DNA from: Rhodobacterales bacterium
GTDB taxonomy: Bacteria; Pseudomonadota; Alphaproteobacteria; Rhodobacterales; Rhodobacteraceae
Direction: 5' to 3'
Length of the DNA stretch: 15,222 bases
Assembly: GCA_009992615.1 (NCBI GenBank)
Contig: JAACVA010000060.1
Span: forward strand, 1 to 15,222
Positions 1-8,580 of the stretch are shown piece after piece. Position 1 is the first letter of the stretch; every line of letters starts with the position of its first letter. The notes below the pieces were generated by a model. It saw only the letters and a program-made list of their open reading frames with translations. It did not search any database and was not told the origin of the DNA. The translations under genes and the position numbers were made by a program.

Positions 1-234
1 CTCGAGGTGGGTGCGATGAGCCCATTCCGGTATTCCATGGAGGTGCAACCCAACCATGGAGCAGAGCGAATGGACAGACGGCAGGACACTGCGGTTGAGG
101 CAATCTTGGAACAGCTGATCGAAACCGGCCCTGGTGATCTCGCCGGGGTGTTCGCCCGCGCCTTCGATCTGGTGATGCAGATTGAGCGCTTTCTCGGAGC
201 CGGGCATTACGAGCGCACGCGTGGACCTCGTGGC
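1..234 (+). mobile_element. IS256-family insertion sequence, left-part remnant
   Basis: The window opens inside what looks like the 5' part of an IS256-family element: a short leader, then the first ~55 codons of its transposase. Similarity to the family pattern stops at about 234, where the sequence changes to the AT-richer pccB leader. No terminal inverted repeat or target-site duplication could be identified, and the left end may lie outside the window. The right part of the element is absent here, so it cannot be autonomous. Confidence 0.55.
70..234 (+). pseudogene. IS256-family (mutator-type) transposase, N-terminal fragment
   Basis: The frame from ATG 70 reads MDRRQDTAVEAILEQLIETG and continues to GAGHYERTRGPRG. 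This matches the start of IS256-family transposases, where a helical N-terminus is followed by a G-A-x-x-x-E-R-x-x-x-R-x-G segment and then normally Y-x-N-G-Y. Here the frame diverges right after the RG (codon 232-234) and the reading frame then runs meaninglessly into pccB until 570. The DDE catalytic domain is missing, so no active transposase is made. GGAGCAGAGCGA just upstream of 70 gives a plausible ribosome site. The family call rests on remembered sequence pattern, not on a search. Confidence 0.6.
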
Positions 235-240
235 AGTATA

Positions 241-300
241 TTCGCAAATACGCAATTTGCTTGTTTTACTGCAGCGTATGTTTGCAAATATGCCTGTTGC
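241..300 (+). promoter_or_regulatory. Candidate PccR/ScfR operator region of pccB (two 20-bp direct repeats)
   Basis: Two 20-bp segments, 241-260 and 281-300, align as TTYGCAAATAYGCNNNTTGC with 15 of 20 positions identical and an exact 40-bp offset (about four helical turns). The second copy starts with a perfect TTTGCAAA. The first contains a perfect inverted repeat GCAAAT-N5-ATTTGC (244-249 and 255-260). In Rhodobacter sphaeroides the short-chain fatty acyl-CoA regulator PccR controls pccB through TTTGCAAA motifs upstream of the gene. Assignment here is by motif and position. No clear -35/-10 pair could be fixed, so I cannot say whether binding would block or recruit polymerase. Confidence 0.55.
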
Positions 301-355
301 CGCTTTCCCGATGTGGGCCGAAACGCTATGACTGGGAAAATAGCGGGGGAACGTG

Positions 356-1888
356 ATGAAGGACATCCTGGAACAGTTGGAGGACCGGCGCGCCGAGGCG
401 CGGTTGGGCGGTGGGCAGCGGCGCATCACTGCGCAACATGCCAAAGGCAAGCTGACGGCGCGCGAACGCATCGAACTGCTGCTCGACGCCGACAGTTTCG
501 AGGAATTCGACATGTTTGTCACCCACCGCTGCACCGATTTCGGGATGGAGCAGGACCGTGTGCCGGGTGATGGTGTTGTCACCGGCTGGGGCACGATAAA
601 CGGGCGCCAAGTGTATGTGTTCAGTCAGGATTTCACCGTGCTGGGGGGGTCACTGTCGGCCACCCACGCCCAGAAGATCTGCAAGATCATGGATATGGCC
701 GTACAAAATGGCGCGCCGGTGATTGGCCTGAACGATTCGGGCGGCGCGCGGATTCAAGAGGGCGTCGATTCGCTGGCTGGCTATGCCGAGGTGTTCCAGC
801 GCAACATCGCGGCCAGTGGCGTCGTGCCGCAGATCAGTGTCATCATGGGCCCCTGTGCCGGCGGCGCGGTGTATTCACCGGCGATCACCGATTTCATCTT
901 CATGGTGCGCGACAGCTCTTACATGTTTGTCACCGGTCCCGATGTTGTGAAAACCGTCACGAACGAGGTGGTGACGGCCGAGGAACTGGGCGGTGCCAGC
1001 ACCCACACGCGCAAAAGCTCGGTCGCCGACGGCGCGTTCGACAATGATGTGATCGCACTCAGCGAAGTGCGCCGTCTGGTCGACTTCTTGCCGCTGAACA
1101 ATCAGTCGAAACCACCGGTAAGGCCGTTCTTCGATGACCCGGCGCGCCTCGATCACAGTTTGGACACGCTGATCCCGACCAATGCCAACACACCCTATGA
1201 CATGAAGGAATTGATTCAGAAACTGGCCGATGAGGGTGATTTTTATGAAATACAGCGGGATTTTGCCCGCAATATCCTGACCGGCTTCGTCCGGCTGGAA
1301 GGCTCGACCGTGGGGGTTGTGGCGAACCAACCGATGGTGCTGGCCGGGTGTCTGGACATTGACAGTTCACGCAAGGCCGCGCGATTCGTGCGGTTTTGCG
1401 ACGCCTTTGAAATTCCGCTGCTGACGCTTGTCGATGTGCCCGGGTTTCTGCCCGGCACCGCGCAGGAATTCGGCGGGGTCATCAAACACGGTGCCAAATT
1501 GCTGTACGCCTTTGGCGAGGCGACGGTGCCCAAGGTCACCGTCATCACCCGCAAGGCCTATGGCGGGGCCTATGACGTGATGTCATCAAAGCATCTTGGC
1601 TGCGACATCAACTATGCTTGGCCCACCGCCGAGATCGCAGTGATGGGGGCCAAGGGCGCGACGGAAATCCTGTATCGCAGCGAACTGGGCGATCCCGGGC
1701 GCATCGCCGCCCGCGCCGCCGAATATGAAAAGAACTTCGCCAATCCGTTCAAGGCCGCCGAGCGCGGATTTATCGATGAGGTGATCCTGCCGCACACGAC
1801 ACGCAAACGGGTCTGCCGCGCCTTCGCGTCGCTGCGCGGCAAGCGGCAGAGGATGCCGTGGAAAAAGCATGACAATATTCCGTTGTGA
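356..1888 (+). CDS. pccB: Propionyl-CoA carboxylase beta (carboxyltransferase) subunit
   Basis: This 510-residue cytoplasmic subunit transfers the carboxyl group from carboxybiotin on PccA to propionyl-CoA, giving (S)-methylmalonyl-CoA. It has two crotonase-like carboxyltransferase halves. The N-terminal half carries GLNDSGGARIQEG (124-136) and the oxyanion-type GPCAGGAVYSPA (166-177). The C-terminal half carries LVDVPGFLPG (358-367) and KAYGGAYDVMSSKHLG (400-415). Asp407 in GAYDVM lies, as far as I recall, at the position reported to set propionyl over acetyl specificity in Streptomyces PccB. The typical C-terminus PWKKHDNIPL is intact. ATG 356 is preferred over GTG 353 because GGGGGA (345-350) is well spaced from it and homologues begin MKDIL. 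The next gene overlaps or abuts the stop, so co-transcription is likely. Control probably comes from the repeats at 241-300. Confidence 0.96.
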   Translation: MKDILEQLEDRRAEARLGGGQRRITAQHAKGKLTARERIELLLDADSFEEFDMFVTHRCTDFGMEQDRVPGDGVVTGWGTINGRQVYVFSQDFTVLGGSLSATHAQKICKIMDMAVQNGAPVIGLNDSGGARIQEGVDSLAGYAEVFQRNIAASGVVPQISVIMGPCAGGAVYSPAITDFIFMVRDSSYMFVTGPDVVKTVTNEVVTAEELGGASTHTRKSSVADGAFDNDVIALSEVRRLVDFLPLNNQSKPPVRPFFDDPARLDHSLDTLIPTNANTPYDMKELIQKLADEGDFYEIQRDFARNILTGFVRLEGSTVGVVANQPMVLAGCLDIDSSRKAARFVRFCDAFEIPLLTLVDVPGFLPGTAQEFGGVIKHGAKLLYAFGEATVPKVTVITRKAYGGAYDVMSSKHLGCDINYAWPTAEIAVMGAKGATEILYRSELGDPGRIAARAAEYEKNFANPFKAAERGFIDEVILPHTTRKRVCRAFASLRGKRQRMPWKKHDNIPL

Positions 1889-1890
1889 TC

Positions 1891-2349
1891 ATGGGGCGTG
1901 ATCCGGGCGGAGCAGTCTTTTGCGCGCGTTCCGGTCGTAATGACTGGCGCGGCGCGGCATGTGTGGTGATCGCTGCCTGCGCCGCGCTTTGCCTGACCGC
2001 TCCCGTCGGCGCAGAGGAAGCCGCAGTGATTGACTTGCCGTCAGGGGCGCGTGTCAGCCTTTTTGACGTGATCACAAATGTGCCGGGTCAGGGGCTGACC
2101 TATCGTTTCCGGTTTCTGGCGCCGCATATCACGGGTGGGGTCGAGTTTGACTTGGCCGAGCGCGATATGCGGTTTCTCTGCGAAACCTATGCTTTGCCAC
2201 GGCTCAGCGTGATTGGTCCGCGGCCCGCCCAGATTGTGATCACCTTGCTTGATCGCCCCGTGGCCTTCGGAGAAATCGCGCCCGAGGCAATACAATTCTT
2301 CGAGGCCTACCGCCCAGAGGACACCACCTGTTATTGGGAAGCTTTCTGA
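1891..2349 (+). CDS. Exported small protein, DUF6497-like, between pccB and pccA
   Basis: The product is a 152-residue protein (from ATG 1891) with an N-terminal hydrophobic stretch, CVVIAACAALCLTAPVGA (about 24-41), that looks like a secretion signal cleaved before EEAAVIDLP. The mature part is about 110 residues with two cysteines (Cys97, Cys147) that could pair in the periplasm. The segment TYRFRFLAPHI and the ending TTCYWEAF resemble what I recall of DUF6497, a family of unknown function found mainly in Rhodobacterales and often near pccB. An alternative GTG at 1885 overlaps the pccB stop as GTGA, so translation is likely coupled to pccB. No enzyme motif is visible. Being a real gene is well supported by codon bias and signal peptide; the DUF number is from memory. 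Confidence 0.75.
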   Translation: MGRDPGGAVFCARSGRNDWRGAACVVIAACAALCLTAPVGAEEAAVIDLPSGARVSLFDVITNVPGQGLTYRFRFLAPHITGGVEFDLAERDMRFLCETYALPRLSVIGPRPAQIVITLLDRPVAFGEIAPEAIQFFEAYRPEDTTCYWEAF

Positions 2350-2560
2350 TGAACCTTCGGTCCTTGGCCCCGCAGCGCCGCCGCATTGCCCAACGTGATG
2401 CAGCCGTGCCACAGGCGCGTGGCTTGCTTTTCACCCCATATCAATCGGCTTTTGCATCCGTTATGGTCTGGCGAGGTATCCCGCAGGAGACCTTTATCTC
2501 TCACGCAAGGTGGTCGGGCTTCTTTGCCTGCGTCACCCCGAACATATCTAGGAGCTATCG

Positions 2561-2701
2561 ATGTCCAAGAGCATCAAACTCGTTCTGGCACTGGGCCTTG
2601 TCGCTGGCGTTGCTGCCTGCGCCCAGAAAAACGAAGAAGTCGTCTTCGTTGATACTGCCCCGGTCTCGGTCGAGCCGGCCTTTACCGGCAAGTACAAGTA
2701 A
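2561..2701 (+). CDS. Tiny lipoprotein, 46 residues
   Basis: This encodes a 46-residue precursor. A lysine-containing n-region (MSKSIK), a hydrophobic core and a lipobox VAAC (Cys at position 20) predict signal peptidase II cleavage, leaving a lipid-anchored mature peptide of only about 27 residues that ends in FTGKYK. AGGAG (2550-2554) sits 6 nt before the ATG, which fixes the start. It lies 211 bp beyond the DUF6497-like gene and is followed by a strong hairpin at 2711-2734, so it may be its own transcription unit or the end of the pccB unit. Function is unknown. Small lipoproteins of this kind are, from memory, common at this position in related genomes. The reading frame is too short for many gene finders. 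Confidence 0.8.
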   Translation: MSKSIKLVLALGLVAGVAACAQKNEEVVFVDTAPVSVEPAFTGKYK

Positions 2702-2710
2702 GACACGGAC

Positions 2711-2734
2711 GGGGTGGGCCCTGGTGCCCACCCC
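2711..2734 (+). terminator. Hairpin after the 46-residue lipoprotein gene
   Basis: GGGGTGGGC (2711-2719) and GCCCACCCC (2726-2734) form a perfect 9-bp stem with a 6-nt loop, starting 10 bp after the lipoprotein stop codon. No T-run follows (AATCCCGC), so it could be an imperfect intrinsic terminator or a 3'-end-stabilising hairpin. Confidence 0.55.
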
Positions 2735-2770
2735 AATCCCGCTTCATCCGCGCCTGATCGGAGGTGTGGC

Positions 2771-3130
2771 ATGAGAGAGCCGATGATCAAGCATCGGGGT
2801 TTTCCGGGACGTCTGCCCGGCACCGATTTTCAATTCATCGTACGGCGCGCCAATCCCAAAGGGGCCACCCCGTTGATCGCGCGCCCGCGTTATCCTGATC
2901 GCCGCCCCGCTGACAAGCGGGCCGATGAAGGGTTTCTTCTGGCGTTGTGTCACCAGTTTGGCGAAGAACCGTTCGAGAGGGGCAACCTGGATGCGGGTCG
3001 CCTGTCCTTCCTGTTCGGCCGCGAGGTTGTGGCGGCAGAAGATCCGTTTGACCCGGTTAGCTATTCTGCTGTGCTGCGGGTCGATTATGCCAAGGCGCGC
3101 CAATCCTTCCCCGATATATTCCTGGACTGA
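2771..3130 (+). CDS. Conserved-looking hypothetical protein, 119 residues
   Basis: I do not recognise this 119-residue protein. It has no signal peptide and no membrane segment. The N-terminal half is basic and proline/arginine-rich (FIVRRANPKG at 22-31; LIARPRYPDRRPADKR at 35-50), and the C-terminal half is more acidic (GEEPFERGNLDAGRLSFLFG, 64-83; VAAEDPFDPVSY, 88-99). The ATG at 2771 is preceded by GGAGG (2760-2764) at a 6-nt spacing, a strong reason for this start; ATG 2783 is a second option. A single cysteine (Cys60) is present. The gene sits between two small lipoprotein genes inside the pccB-pccA interval, with its own hairpin terminator possibly at 3303. Codon usage matches its neighbours. 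Confidence 0.7.
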   Translation: MREPMIKHRGFPGRLPGTDFQFIVRRANPKGATPLIARPRYPDRRPADKRADEGFLLALCHQFGEEPFERGNLDAGRLSFLFGREVVAAEDPFDPVSYSAVLRVDYAKARQSFPDIFLD

Positions 3131-3302
3131 TCGGCATGTTTCGGCCCACGCACACCTTTTCTGGGCGAAAACCGGCACAGTTCGGCTGTGGGGCACGATG
3201 GCTGTTTGCACGGCGCCGCGCACAGGACAATGTGATCTCCGGGGTGGTCGTTTTCAGCACGGCGGCCATCCCGGTTTGTCACGACCGTTACCCTTCACTT
3301 GT
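3131..3302 (+). other. Spacer between the 119-residue gene and the hairpin at 3303
   Basis: I see no convincing gene in this stretch. A plus-strand open frame crosses it (3136 onward) but has no ribosome site, is cysteine- and arginine-rich and runs through the next gene. A small hairpin, CACAG-TTCGG-CTGTG, lies at 3176-3190. The stretch could be a 3' untranslated region or part of a small RNA ending at the terminator at 3303-3337. Confidence 0.35.
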
Positions 3303-3337
3303 GTGGTTCGGCCCCCTGCGGGTCGGGCCACGTTTTT
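3303..3337 (+). terminator. Intrinsic terminator upstream of the 69-residue lipoprotein gene
   Basis: GTGGTTCGGCCC (3303-3314), loop CCTGC, and GGGTCGGGCCAC (3320-3331) form a 12-bp stem including three G-U pairs, followed by G and five Ts (3333-3337). This is a classical rho-independent form on the plus strand. It lies 173 bp after the nearest upstream stop, so it ends either a long 3' untranslated region or a separate short RNA. Confidence 0.65.
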
Positions 3338-3428
3338 GCGAAGGCATCGGACCGAATGTTCTTGTGACGCACCCAAACCAGCGTAAGTGTGTTGGCATAA
3401 ACAAAACCCATGACGGAGGCAGTCACAC

Positions 3429-3638
3429 ATGGAAAAGACCTGGATCATTGCAGTTGCGGCGGCGCTTGGCCTTGCGGCCTGCACGAACAACGCCGATCTC
3501 AACCGCGCGGCCATCGGCGGTGCTGGTTTGGGCGTCGCAGCGGCGCTTACCAACAACGATGTCGGCACGGCGGTGGCGATTGGTGCCGCGGGTGGTGCGC
3601 TGTGCGATGACGTTGTGCCCGAGCTTTGCCCGCGCTGA
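3429..3638 (+). CDS. Small glycine/alanine-rich lipoprotein, 69 residues
   Basis: This encodes a 69-residue precursor MEKTWIIAVAAALGLAAC..., with a lipobox LAAC (Cys at 18) predicting an acylated N-terminus after signal peptidase II. The mature part alternates small residues (AAIGGAGLGVAAALTNNDVG, 27-46; AIGAAGGALCDD, 50-61), resembling the glycine-zipper-like segments of small envelope lipoproteins, and it ends VVPELCPR. Two further cysteines (Cys59, Cys67) could form a disulphide. GGAGG (3415-3419) stands 9 nt before the ATG. The gene lies between two strong terminators (3303 and 3663), which makes it a separate monocistronic unit, probably with a promoter in 3338-3410 that I could not pin down. 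Function unknown. Confidence 0.8.
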   Translation: MEKTWIIAVAAALGLAACTNNADLNRAAIGGAGLGVAAALTNNDVGTAVAIGAAGGALCDDVVPELCPR

Positions 3639-3662
3639 CACTCACCCCACATCGCTGATTTC

Positions 3663-3704
3663 AAACGCCATCCCGGTTGCACACCGGGGTGGCGTTTTTC
3701 GTTT
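3663..3704 (+). terminator. Strong rho-independent terminator before pccA
   Basis: AACGCCATCCCGGT (3664-3677), loop TGCAC, and ACCGGGGTGGCGTT (3683-3696) give a 14-bp stem with one G-U pair, followed by a T-rich run TTTTTCGTTT (3695-3704). It lies 25 bp after the small lipoprotein stop and 52 bp before pccA. pccA therefore needs its own promoter or read-through. Confidence 0.88.
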
Positions 3705-3755
3705 GACTGCCGTCGCAGGGCCGCCCCCCTTGCCCGGCCCGGAAAGGATGCCCAG

Positions 3756-5756
3756 ATGTTCAAGAAGATCCTGATCGCAAACCGGGGCGAAATCGCCTGT
3801 CGCGTCATCAAGACCGCGCGCCGCATGGGGATCGCCACCGTGGCGGTCTATTCCGATGCCGACCGCGACGCGCTGCATGTGACAATGGCGGACGAGGCAG
3901 TGCACATCGGCCCGTCGCCCGCCAACCAATCCTATATCGTGATCGACAGGATCATCGAGGCGGTGCAGGCCACGGGCGCCGAGGCGGTGCACCCCGGCTA
4001 TGGTTTCCTGTCGGAAAACAGCAGGTTCGCCCAGGCGCTTGCAGCCATCAACGTTGCCTTTATCGGCCCGCCGGTGGGTGCCATCGAAAAGATGGGGGAC
4101 AAGATCACCTCGAAAAAGATTGCCGCCGAGGCGGGGGTGTCCACCGTGCCCGGTTATATGGGGCTGATCGCTGACGCGGACGAAGCGGTGAAGATTTCCG
4201 GCGAAATCGGCTATCCGGTGATGATCAAAGCCTCGGCGGGCGGCGGCGGAAAGGGGATGCGGATCGCCTGGAATGACGCCGAGGCGCGTGAAGGCTTCCA
4301 AAGCTCGAAGAACGAGGCGGCGGCCAGCTTTGGCGACGACCGCATCTTCATCGAGAAATTCATCACCCAGCCGCGCCATATCGAAATTCAGGTCCTGGCC
4401 GACAGTCATGGCAATACGCTGTACCTGCACGAACGCGAATGTTCGATCCAAAGACGCAACCAGAAGGTGATCGAAGAGGCACCCTCGCCGTTTCTTGATG
4501 CCAACACCCGCCGCGCGATGGGCGAACAGGCCTGTGCGTTGGCCGCTGCGGTGGGATATACCAGCGCCGGAACGGTGGAATTCATCGTTGATGGCGCGCG
4601 CAACTTCTATTTTCTGGAGATGAACACCCGGCTTCAGGTTGAACATCCGGTGACCGAGCTGATCACCGGCATTGATCTGGTGGAACAGATGATCCGCGTG
4701 GCACAGGGCGAAAAGCTGGCCTTCGGGCAGGCCGAGGTCAAACTGAACGGGTGGGCGATGGAAAGCCGGCTGTATGCCGAAGACCCCTATCGCGGGTTCC
4801 TGCCGTCGATCGGGCGGCTGTCCCGCTATCGCCCGCCTGCCGAAGTGGCCACGCCGACCCACGCCGTGCGCAATGACACCGGCGTGTTTGAGGGCGGCGA
4901 GATTTCCATGTTCTACGATCCGATGGTTGCCAAGCTGTGCACCTGGGCCCCGACGCGGGCCGCCGCGATCGAAGGAATGCGCGTCGCGCTGGACAGTTTC
5001 GAAGTGGAAGGGATCGGTCACAACCTGCCGTTCCTGTCGGCGGTCATGGATCACCCGAAATTTGTCAGCGGTGACATAACCACCGCCTTTATCGCCGAGG
5101 AATATCCTGACGGCTTTTCGGGCATCACCCTGGCCGAGCCCGACCTGCGCCGCGTCGCGGCCGCAGCGGCAGCGATGAACCGTGTGGCTGAAATCCGACG
5201 CACCCGTGTGTCGGGGCGGATGGACAACCACGAACGCAAGGTGGGCACCGATTGGGTGGTGCGGTTGCAGGACGCGGAATACAGGGTGTCGATCAACGCC
5301 GACCGGGCCGGGGCGACGGTGAATTTTCCTGACGTGCCGGCGATGCGTGTCGAATCGGACTGGACGCCGGGCACACCCCTGGCGCGGGTTATGGTGGACG
5401 GCAGGCCCCTGGTGATGAAGGTTGCCAAGATCACCGGCGGTTTCCGGTTGCGCACCCGCGGTGCCGAAATCGACGTGCGGCTGTATTCCCCGCGTCAGGC
5501 CGAATTGGCCGCGCTGATGCCGGTGAAGCTGCCGCCCGACACATCGCGGCTGCTGCTGTGTCCGATGCCCGGGTTGATCGTCAAGGTGAACGTGGCACCG
5601 GGCGACGAGGTGCAGGTGGGGCAGGCGCTGTGCACTGTCGAGGCGATGAAGATGGAGAACATTTTGCGTGCAGAATGCAAATGCGTGATTGCCAAGGTGA
5701 ATGCCGCAGCGGGTGACAACCTGGCCGTGGATGACGTGATCATGGAATTCGAGTGA
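3756..5756 (+). CDS. pccA: Propionyl-CoA carboxylase alpha subunit (biotin carboxylase + biotin carrier)
   Basis: This 666-residue biotin-dependent subunit carboxylates its own biotin using ATP and bicarbonate and passes CO2 to PccB. The order of domains is biotin carboxylase N-domain (KKILIANRGEIACR from residue 3), ATP-grasp with the glycine-rich loop ASAGGGGKGMR (159-169), and the catalytic segment FLEMNTRLQVEHPVTE (286-301), in which Glu288, Asn290 and Arg292 fall at the classic positions. RRNQKVIEEAPS (233-244) is also intact. A BT-like linker that binds PccB occupies roughly 480-590. The C-terminal biotinyl domain has EAMKMEN with biotin-accepting Lys632. AAGGA (3743-3747) precedes the ATG by 8 nt. 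The strong terminator at 3663 separates it from the upstream genes, so pccB and pccA seem to be transcribed separately although their products form one complex. Confidence 0.96.
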   Translation: MFKKILIANRGEIACRVIKTARRMGIATVAVYSDADRDALHVTMADEAVHIGPSPANQSYIVIDRIIEAVQATGAEAVHPGYGFLSENSRFAQALAAINVAFIGPPVGAIEKMGDKITSKKIAAEAGVSTVPGYMGLIADADEAVKISGEIGYPVMIKASAGGGGKGMRIAWNDAEAREGFQSSKNEAAASFGDDRIFIEKFITQPRHIEIQVLADSHGNTLYLHERECSIQRRNQKVIEEAPSPFLDANTRRAMGEQACALAAAVGYTSAGTVEFIVDGARNFYFLEMNTRLQVEHPVTELITGIDLVEQMIRVAQGEKLAFGQAEVKLNGWAMESRLYAEDPYRGFLPSIGRLSRYRPPAEVATPTHAVRNDTGVFEGGEISMFYDPMVAKLCTWAPTRAAAIEGMRVALDSFEVEGIGHNLPFLSAVMDHPKFVSGDITTAFIAEEYPDGFSGITLAEPDLRRVAAAAAAMNRVAEIRRTRVSGRMDNHERKVGTDWVVRLQDAEYRVSINADRAGATVNFPDVPAMRVESDWTPGTPLARVMVDGRPLVMKVAKITGGFRLRTRGAEIDVRLYSPRQAELAALMPVKLPPDTSRLLLCPMPGLIVKVNVAPGDEVQVGQALCTVEAMKMENILRAECKCVIAKVNAAAGDNLAVDDVIMEFE

Positions 5757-5792
5757 CCGCGAAAGCCCGGATATGCACCCGTCCTGTCGCGG

Positions 5793-5807
5793 GGGCGCGG
5801 CGCGCCC
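5793..5807. terminator. GC hairpin between convergent pccA and DUF4174 genes
   Basis: GGGCGC (5793-5798), loop GGC, and GCGCCC (5802-5807) form a short GC-only hairpin in the 61-bp gap between two convergent genes. It has an AAA on one side and no T-run, so a role as a bidirectional terminator is only a possibility. Confidence 0.25.
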
Positions 5808-5817
5808 AAACGCCGGG

Positions 5818-6309
5818 TCACTGGGTGATGGTGCTTTCTTCCATCTCGCGCTGGCGCATCGGCATCTTGTCGATGGAACGGGTAAGTTCGCGCACATCCC
5901 AAGGCAGCGGCTTGCGCAGCTTGACCTCGCCATCCTTGCCCAGCAGGGCCAGCATGAAACCGCGCGGTCGCAGTTTCAGCCGCACCTCGGTGCGCGCATC
6001 CGGGTCGGTGTCGGTGATCAGCACCACATCGCGTTCGACCAGGGGATCGGGGCGCGCCAACAGCAGGCTCATCTGGTCCTTGAACGCGGGATCTGCATCT
6101 GTGTTGGCGAACACGACAACCGGGCGGGCGATCCACTGGAAATCGGCCAGATCCACCTCTGCCCCATCAAACACCGTCGTCTTGTCGGCCTGCCAGCGTT
6201 CAACCGCCGTCATGATAGGATCAGTGGTGTTGGCGGCGGATTGCGCCTGGACGGACAATGCCGCCAAGGCAACAAAAGCGGGCAAAGCAAGGGCAAAAAT
6301 GGTGCGCAT
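5818..6309 (-). CDS. Exported DUF4174 domain protein
   Basis: The product has 163 residues from the ATG complementary to 6307-6309. MRTIFALALPAFVALAALSVQAQ is a clear signal peptide, so the mature protein is likely periplasmic. The body carries the features I know from DUF4174: VVVFANTDADPAFKDQM, a stretch VERDVVLITDTDPDARTEVR, and the conserved LRPRGFMLALLGKDGEVKLRK followed by PWDVRELTRSIDKMPMRQRE near the C-terminus. The fold is reminiscent of thioredoxin-like proteins but no CxxC is present. No enzymatic role is established. AGGAGG (complement of 6314-6319) sits 4 nt from this ATG, which supports it over an upstream ATG at 6357. The gene interrupts the pccA-mcm pair, convergent to pccA and divergent from mcm. 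Confidence 0.85.
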   Translation of the reverse strand: MRTIFALALPAFVALAALSVQAQSAANTTDPIMTAVERWQADKTTVFDGAEVDLADFQWIARPVVVFANTDADPAFKDQMSLLLARPDPLVERDVVLITDTDPDARTEVRLKLRPRGFMLALLGKDGEVKLRKPLPWDVRELTRSIDKMPMRQREMEESTITQ

Positions 6310-6401
6310 GGGGCCTCCTGTTCCATCTACATGTAGGGCGCGCGCGGTCAAAATCACAGGGGGTGTCGTGTGTGTCGCGCCCCGTCAGAGGAGCATCTAG
6401 A
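6310..6401. promoter_or_regulatory. Divergent control region between the DUF4174 gene and mcm
   Basis: These 92 bp must hold promoters in both directions. On the minus strand, TTGACC (6351-6346), a 16-nt spacer and TAGATG (6329-6324) could serve the DUF4174 gene, though the start point would fall very close to its ribosome site. A perfect 10-bp palindrome CTACATGTAG (6327-6336) overlaps that -10. For mcm only the ribosome site GAGGAG (6388-6393) is clear. No TTTGCAAA motif like that of pccB is present. Confidence 0.3.
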
Positions 6402-8519
<2,118 letters not shown>

Positions 8520-8525
8520 GACGAT

Positions 8526-8553
8526 GCAGGGGGCCTTGCGCCCCCCGCCCTGC
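8526..8553 (+). terminator. GC-rich hairpin after mcm
   Basis: GCAGGG (8526-8531) pairs with CCCTGC (8548-8553), and inside it GGC-CTTGC-GCC extends the stem with a bulge. A competing GGGGGC (8529-8534)/GCCCCC (8540-8545) stem also exists. It starts 7 bp after the mcm stop. No T-run follows, so this may be a rho-dependent or weak end of the mcm message. Confidence 0.4.
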
Positions 8554-8555
8554 GG

Positions 8556-8580
8556 CCCCCCCGTGGATATTTGTAAACCA
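8556..8580 (+). repeat. GGATATTT-type intergenic motif of Rhodobacteraceae
   Basis: A C-run followed by GTGGATATTT (8563-8572) and GTAAACCA (8573-8580) resembles a short motif of the form CCCCCGAGGATATTT-n-ACCA that I remember seeing often after genes in Rhodobacteraceae. Only one copy is in the window, so its repetitive nature cannot be shown here. Confidence 0.35.

Noticed and set aside
2334..2774. 146-residue plus-strand frame after the DUF6497-like gene (ATG 2349 in TGATG overlap)
   Set aside because: It runs out of frame through the well-supported 46-residue lipoprotein and its terminator, and its residue composition is unlike a protein.
3136..3774. 212-residue plus-strand frame over the spacer and small lipoprotein
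   Set aside because: No ribosome site, crosses two strong terminators and overlaps a better-supported gene in another frame.
3642..5933. 763-residue open frame on the minus strand
   Set aside because: It is antisense to pccA, rich in His/Arg/Gly/Gln as expected for the mirror of a high-GC gene, and has no ribosome site or family features.
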